This document shows, one piece after another, positions 6,448 through 8,050 of a stretch of DNA of 8,050 nucleotides. Source of the DNA: Methanobacteriota archaeon (lineage in GTDB: Archaea > Micrarchaeota > Micrarchaeia > Anstonellales > J096); NCBI GenBank assembly GCA_003694965.1, contig RFJG01000056.1:1-8050 (forward strand), in the 5' to 3' direction. The translations under genes and the position numbers were made by a program. Position 1 is the first letter of the stretch. Every line of letters starts with the position of its first letter. Under the pieces are notes generated by a model, which had not been told where the DNA came from, searched no databases, and worked only from the letters and a program-made list of their open reading frames with translations.

Positions 6448-7527
6448 CTAACCTAATCTCTGCTTGGAGAACACCCTGTCTATATAAGCAGTTGATACAT
6501 TTGTTACGACGAGGAAAGAGCAGCTAATGGGCAGAGAAATGAGGGAAGAAACGCTCGGAACTGTCCTCCCAGCGTCTCCGCTTATGAATTCCTTGATATA
6601 TGTGCCGGCTTCAGCACATATGTCTAAGTAGGGGCCGCGGCTGTCCTTGCCAGGAATAACAGAGTAGACCATCCTCCTCCTTACTTTATCTGCTCTCCTG
6701 TGCTTAACCCTTGTTGGAGTCCTCTGCTCAATAATGCCTTTGAAAGATGAGATAATAGAACGTTGTTGCTCCGAGAGCTCCTTGTCTATGTAAGCTCTAT
6801 AGCACTTGTCTCCGTGGCTATCAGTAACAACATTGGTAAATGAAGGTGGGACAAAGCCGAGTAAAGAGACTGCAACCATGCCATCACGCCCTATTGATTC
6901 CTGCGCCTTGACTAAATCAAGCTCCCTTGTTGTTGGCTCCACCAACTCCATAACAAACGGCCTGCCAGCTGTGTTGATGGCATCAACATCCTCCCTGCCA
7001 GATGCGTGCATATAGTATTCCTTGGCTCCTACGAGGTCTGAGAGCTTCTCTCCTATTATTGCCTCAACCGATGAGCCATACTTGGCCCATCTCTTTTGGC
7101 TTATGCCCGGAGTTAGTTTCTTATACTTGCCATATATATAGATGGGATTGCTCTTGGAAGAGAGAAGGCCTTGTGGAAATGAGAGCTTGTAAGTTACATC
7201 TGGAGCTGTGAAATCCGGCACTAAGGGTGTCTTACTGCTTATGATGGAGAGGCTCTTGTCCCTTACTACTGTCTTTATGCTTGTCGCTGTGCAGGGGAAA
7301 TGTGCCTCCTCTTTGTCCATAATTGCCTTGAGTTGAGGGGATGATGCTATGCTTATGTAAAATGAGGTAGAGCCTGCCGGATAGTTGAATTGACTATTGG
7401 AGAGGTTAGCTATGTAAGATGCCATAGAGCCACCACAGAGGAAGCAGGAACTCTCAGGGGGTTGCTCCACTCTCTCTATCTTGTTGCTACCTAGTAGTAT
7501 TGCTAAACAATGCTCGCAAAGCTCCAT
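6448..7527 (-). CDS. pus10: tRNA pseudouridine synthase Pus10
   Basis: Isomerises uridine to pseudouridine in the T-arm of tRNA (position 54/55 in archaeal Pus10). The product is 359 residues, a normal size for archaea. It begins with a zinc-binding module (C4-x2-C7 and C28-x2-C31), followed by a middle region expected to be the THUMP-like RNA-binding domain, then the catalytic domain. GREDVD at 177-182 carries the catalytic aspartate (Asp180), followed by GRPFVMELVEP (188-198). Later conserved stretches are QRTPTRVKHRRADKVRRR (268-285) and EAGTYIKEFISGDAGRT (306-322). The usual 'VRMLG' after GREDVD is replaced by AINTA, a local variation. The ATG at 7527 has no SD; a TATA box is centred 25.5 bases upstream, implying a leaderless transcript. 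It diverges from an endA-like gene, also a tRNA maturation function. Confidence 0.95.
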   Translation of the reverse strand: MELCEHCLAILLGSNKIERVEQPPESSCFLCGGSMASYIANLSNSQFNYPAGSTSFYISIASSPQLKAIMDKEEAHFPCTATSIKTVVRDKSLSIISSKTPLVPDFTAPDVTYKLSFPQGLLSSKSNPIYIYGKYKKLTPGISQKRWAKYGSSVEAIIGEKLSDLVGAKEYYMHASGREDVDAINTAGRPFVMELVEPTTRELDLVKAQESIGRDGMVAVSLLGFVPPSFTNVVTDSHGDKCYRAYIDKELSEQQRSIISSFKGIIEQRTPTRVKHRRADKVRRRMVYSVIPGKDSRGPYLDICAEAGTYIKEFISGDAGRTVPSVSSLISLPISCSFLVVTNVSTAYIDRVFSKQRLG

Positions 7528-7548
7528 GGCCTTTTGGTGTGCAGTTGT

Positions 7549-7556
7549 ATTTAAAT
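7549..7556. promoter_or_regulatory. Palindromic TATA box shared by pus10 and the endA-like gene
   Basis: ATTTAAAT is a perfect 8-base palindrome centred at 7552.5. The pus10 ATG (7527, minus) lies 25.5 bases from the centre and the endA-like ATG (7579, plus) lies 26.5 bases away, both at the distance where archaeal transcription starts. Neither gene has an SD. This fits one TBP site directing two leaderless transcripts in opposite directions. No strong BRE is visible on either side. Confidence 0.7.
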
Positions 7557-7578
7557 TGTGGAATGCTCAAACAATGGC

Positions 7579-8004
7579 ATGCTCATAAAAGACAGGGAAA
7601 CTGGGAGGAGGCTCATAGAGAATGGCATAGGCAAGGAAGGAGAAGATGGCTATGTTGAATTGACGCCACTTGAGGTTGAGTATGCCATAGAAGAAGGCCT
7701 TATTGAGGGAGAAAATGGCGATGTATCCTCAAGCGCACGTTATGCCGTGTATAAGTATCTTATGGACAAGGGATACATAGTGAGGGAGTGCAGCGATAGT
7801 AGCTTCTTGAAAGTTTCGAGCAGGGGTTACAGGAAAGGAGAGGAGAGGAGCACCACCCTGATAAGAGTGGTTGAAGGCAACATAAAAAAAGAAGAGATAA
7901 TAGAGGATATGAGAGTAGCGGGCAGGGCAAGGAAAGGTCTTGTCTATTGTTTTATGGAAGAGAAGCCCGTTCTCGTCTCTCTTGTTAGGAAGAGTTTCCC
8001 CTAA
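7579..8004 (+). CDS. tRNA-splicing endonuclease (EndA) family subunit, catalytically degenerate
   Basis: Belongs to the archaeal tRNA-intron endonuclease family. The N-terminal part (MLIKDRETGRRLIENGIGK, then YVELTPLEVEYAIEEG) matches the EndA N-domain, and ARYAVYKYLMDKGYIVRE (53-70) matches the start of the C-terminal catalytic fold. The catalytic Tyr-His-Lys triad is broken: where active enzymes have V-Y-x-R-G this has V-S-S-R-G (Ser80); the His position six residues after RG is Arg90, and the protein contains no histidine at all; only Lys119 (GRARKG) is kept. The 141 residues are also shorter than the usual ~170-180. I infer a structural, non-catalytic subunit of a hetero-oligomeric enzyme, needing an active partner elsewhere. 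An acidic loop near the C-terminus (MEEKP, 126-130) could serve the subunit docking known for loop L10. ATG 7579 is preferred over GTG 7558 (which would give 148 aa) because the TATA box is 26 bases upstream of it and almost touches the GTG. Confidence 0.82.
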   Translation: MLIKDRETGRRLIENGIGKEGEDGYVELTPLEVEYAIEEGLIEGENGDVSSSARYAVYKYLMDKGYIVRECSDSSFLKVSSRGYRKGEERSTTLIRVVEGNIKKEEIIEDMRVAGRARKGLVYCFMEEKPVLVSLVRKSFP

Positions 8005-8014
8005 TAATTAAATA

Positions 8015-8032
8015 ATAGCTGATGATAGCTAT
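8015..8032 (+). repeat. Small perfect inverted repeat after the endA-like gene
   Basis: ATAGCT (8015-8020) and AGCTAT (8027-8032) are perfect inverted copies around a GATGAT loop, 10 bases after the stop codon. With no T run following it is not a typical terminator; it might be an operator or chance. Confidence 0.35.
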
Positions 8033-8050
8033 GCTCAGACAAGCCTCAAC
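8022..8050 (+). CDS. Possible start of a further gene, cut by window end
   Basis: An open frame starts with ATG at 8022 (second in-frame ATG at 8031) and stays open to the edge, reading MIAMLRQAS. An AT-rich TATA-like stretch (TAATTAAATAAT, 8005-8016) lies just upstream, somewhat close for a standard archaeal promoter. There is no SD. Nine codons cannot identify a product or even prove that it is coding. Confidence 0.15.

Noticed and set aside
7558..7578. GTG 7558 as start of the endA-like gene
   Set aside because: It lies one base beyond the TATA box, so a transcript from that box could not include it; it also has no SD.
8019..8040. C/D-box small RNA suggested by TGATGA
   Set aside because: The base before TGATGA is C, not a purine, and no CTGA D box follows before the window ends.
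1..8050. CRISPR arrays, insertion sequences, tRNA/rRNA genes, or a defence island
   Set aside because: No spaced direct repeats, terminal inverted repeats, transposase motifs or structural RNA signatures were seen; nearly all the sequence is covered by conserved housekeeping genes.

Overview
The window is archaeal. It carries an archaeal A-type ATP synthase operon, a transcription factor B (TFB), a Pus10-type tRNA pseudouridine synthase, TATA boxes, and Shine-Dalgarno sites of the archaeal GAGGTG type. Base composition looks close to balanced, arginine is mostly AGG/AGA, and genes are packed within a few bases of each other. The ATPase order H-I-K-E-C-F-A is the euryarchaeal/DPANN arrangement. 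A separate, catalytically dead tRNA-splicing-endonuclease subunit hints at a lineage with a hetero-oligomeric splicing enzyme. I cannot name the species or phylum from this alone.

Layout. Positions 1-5267 on the minus strand hold the ATPase operon, read right to left: H (peripheral stalk), I (membrane stator), K (rotor ring), E (peripheral stalk), C (central-stalk adaptor), F (central stalk) and the first ~324 residues of catalytic subunit A. Subunit A runs off the left edge, so B and D are expected beyond it. The genes overlap or are separated by 0-23 bases and are very likely co-transcribed from a promoter near 5300. Upstream, also on the minus strand, is a single-gene unit for TFB (5366-6349) with its own promoter and SD site and a T-rich terminator before the ATPase promoter. 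Next is pus10 (6448-7527, minus). It diverges from a plus-strand endA-like gene (7579-8004). The last 46 bases hold a small stem-loop and possibly the start of another gene.

How the parts relate. The ATPase genes together build a rotary ion-driven ATP synthase; the rotor subunit keeps its ion-binding glutamate but not the hydroxyl/tyrosine pattern common in sodium-binding rings. TFB is the general initiation factor that reads the BRE/TATA elements seen in all the intergenic gaps. pus10 and the endA-like gene both act in tRNA maturation and appear to share one palindromic TATA box lying 25-27 bases from each start codon, which would give two leaderless mRNAs in opposite directions. First genes of transcripts (H, pus10, endA-like) lack SD sites, while internal operon genes and TFB have them, and SD spacing suggests TTG starts for I, E and C.

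I found no CRISPR array, insertion sequence, tRNA/rRNA gene, intein or defence system. Most of the window is conserved housekeeping sequence. The points most worth a second look are the shared divergent promoter, the degenerate EndA subunit and the repeated BRE/TATA 14-mer.
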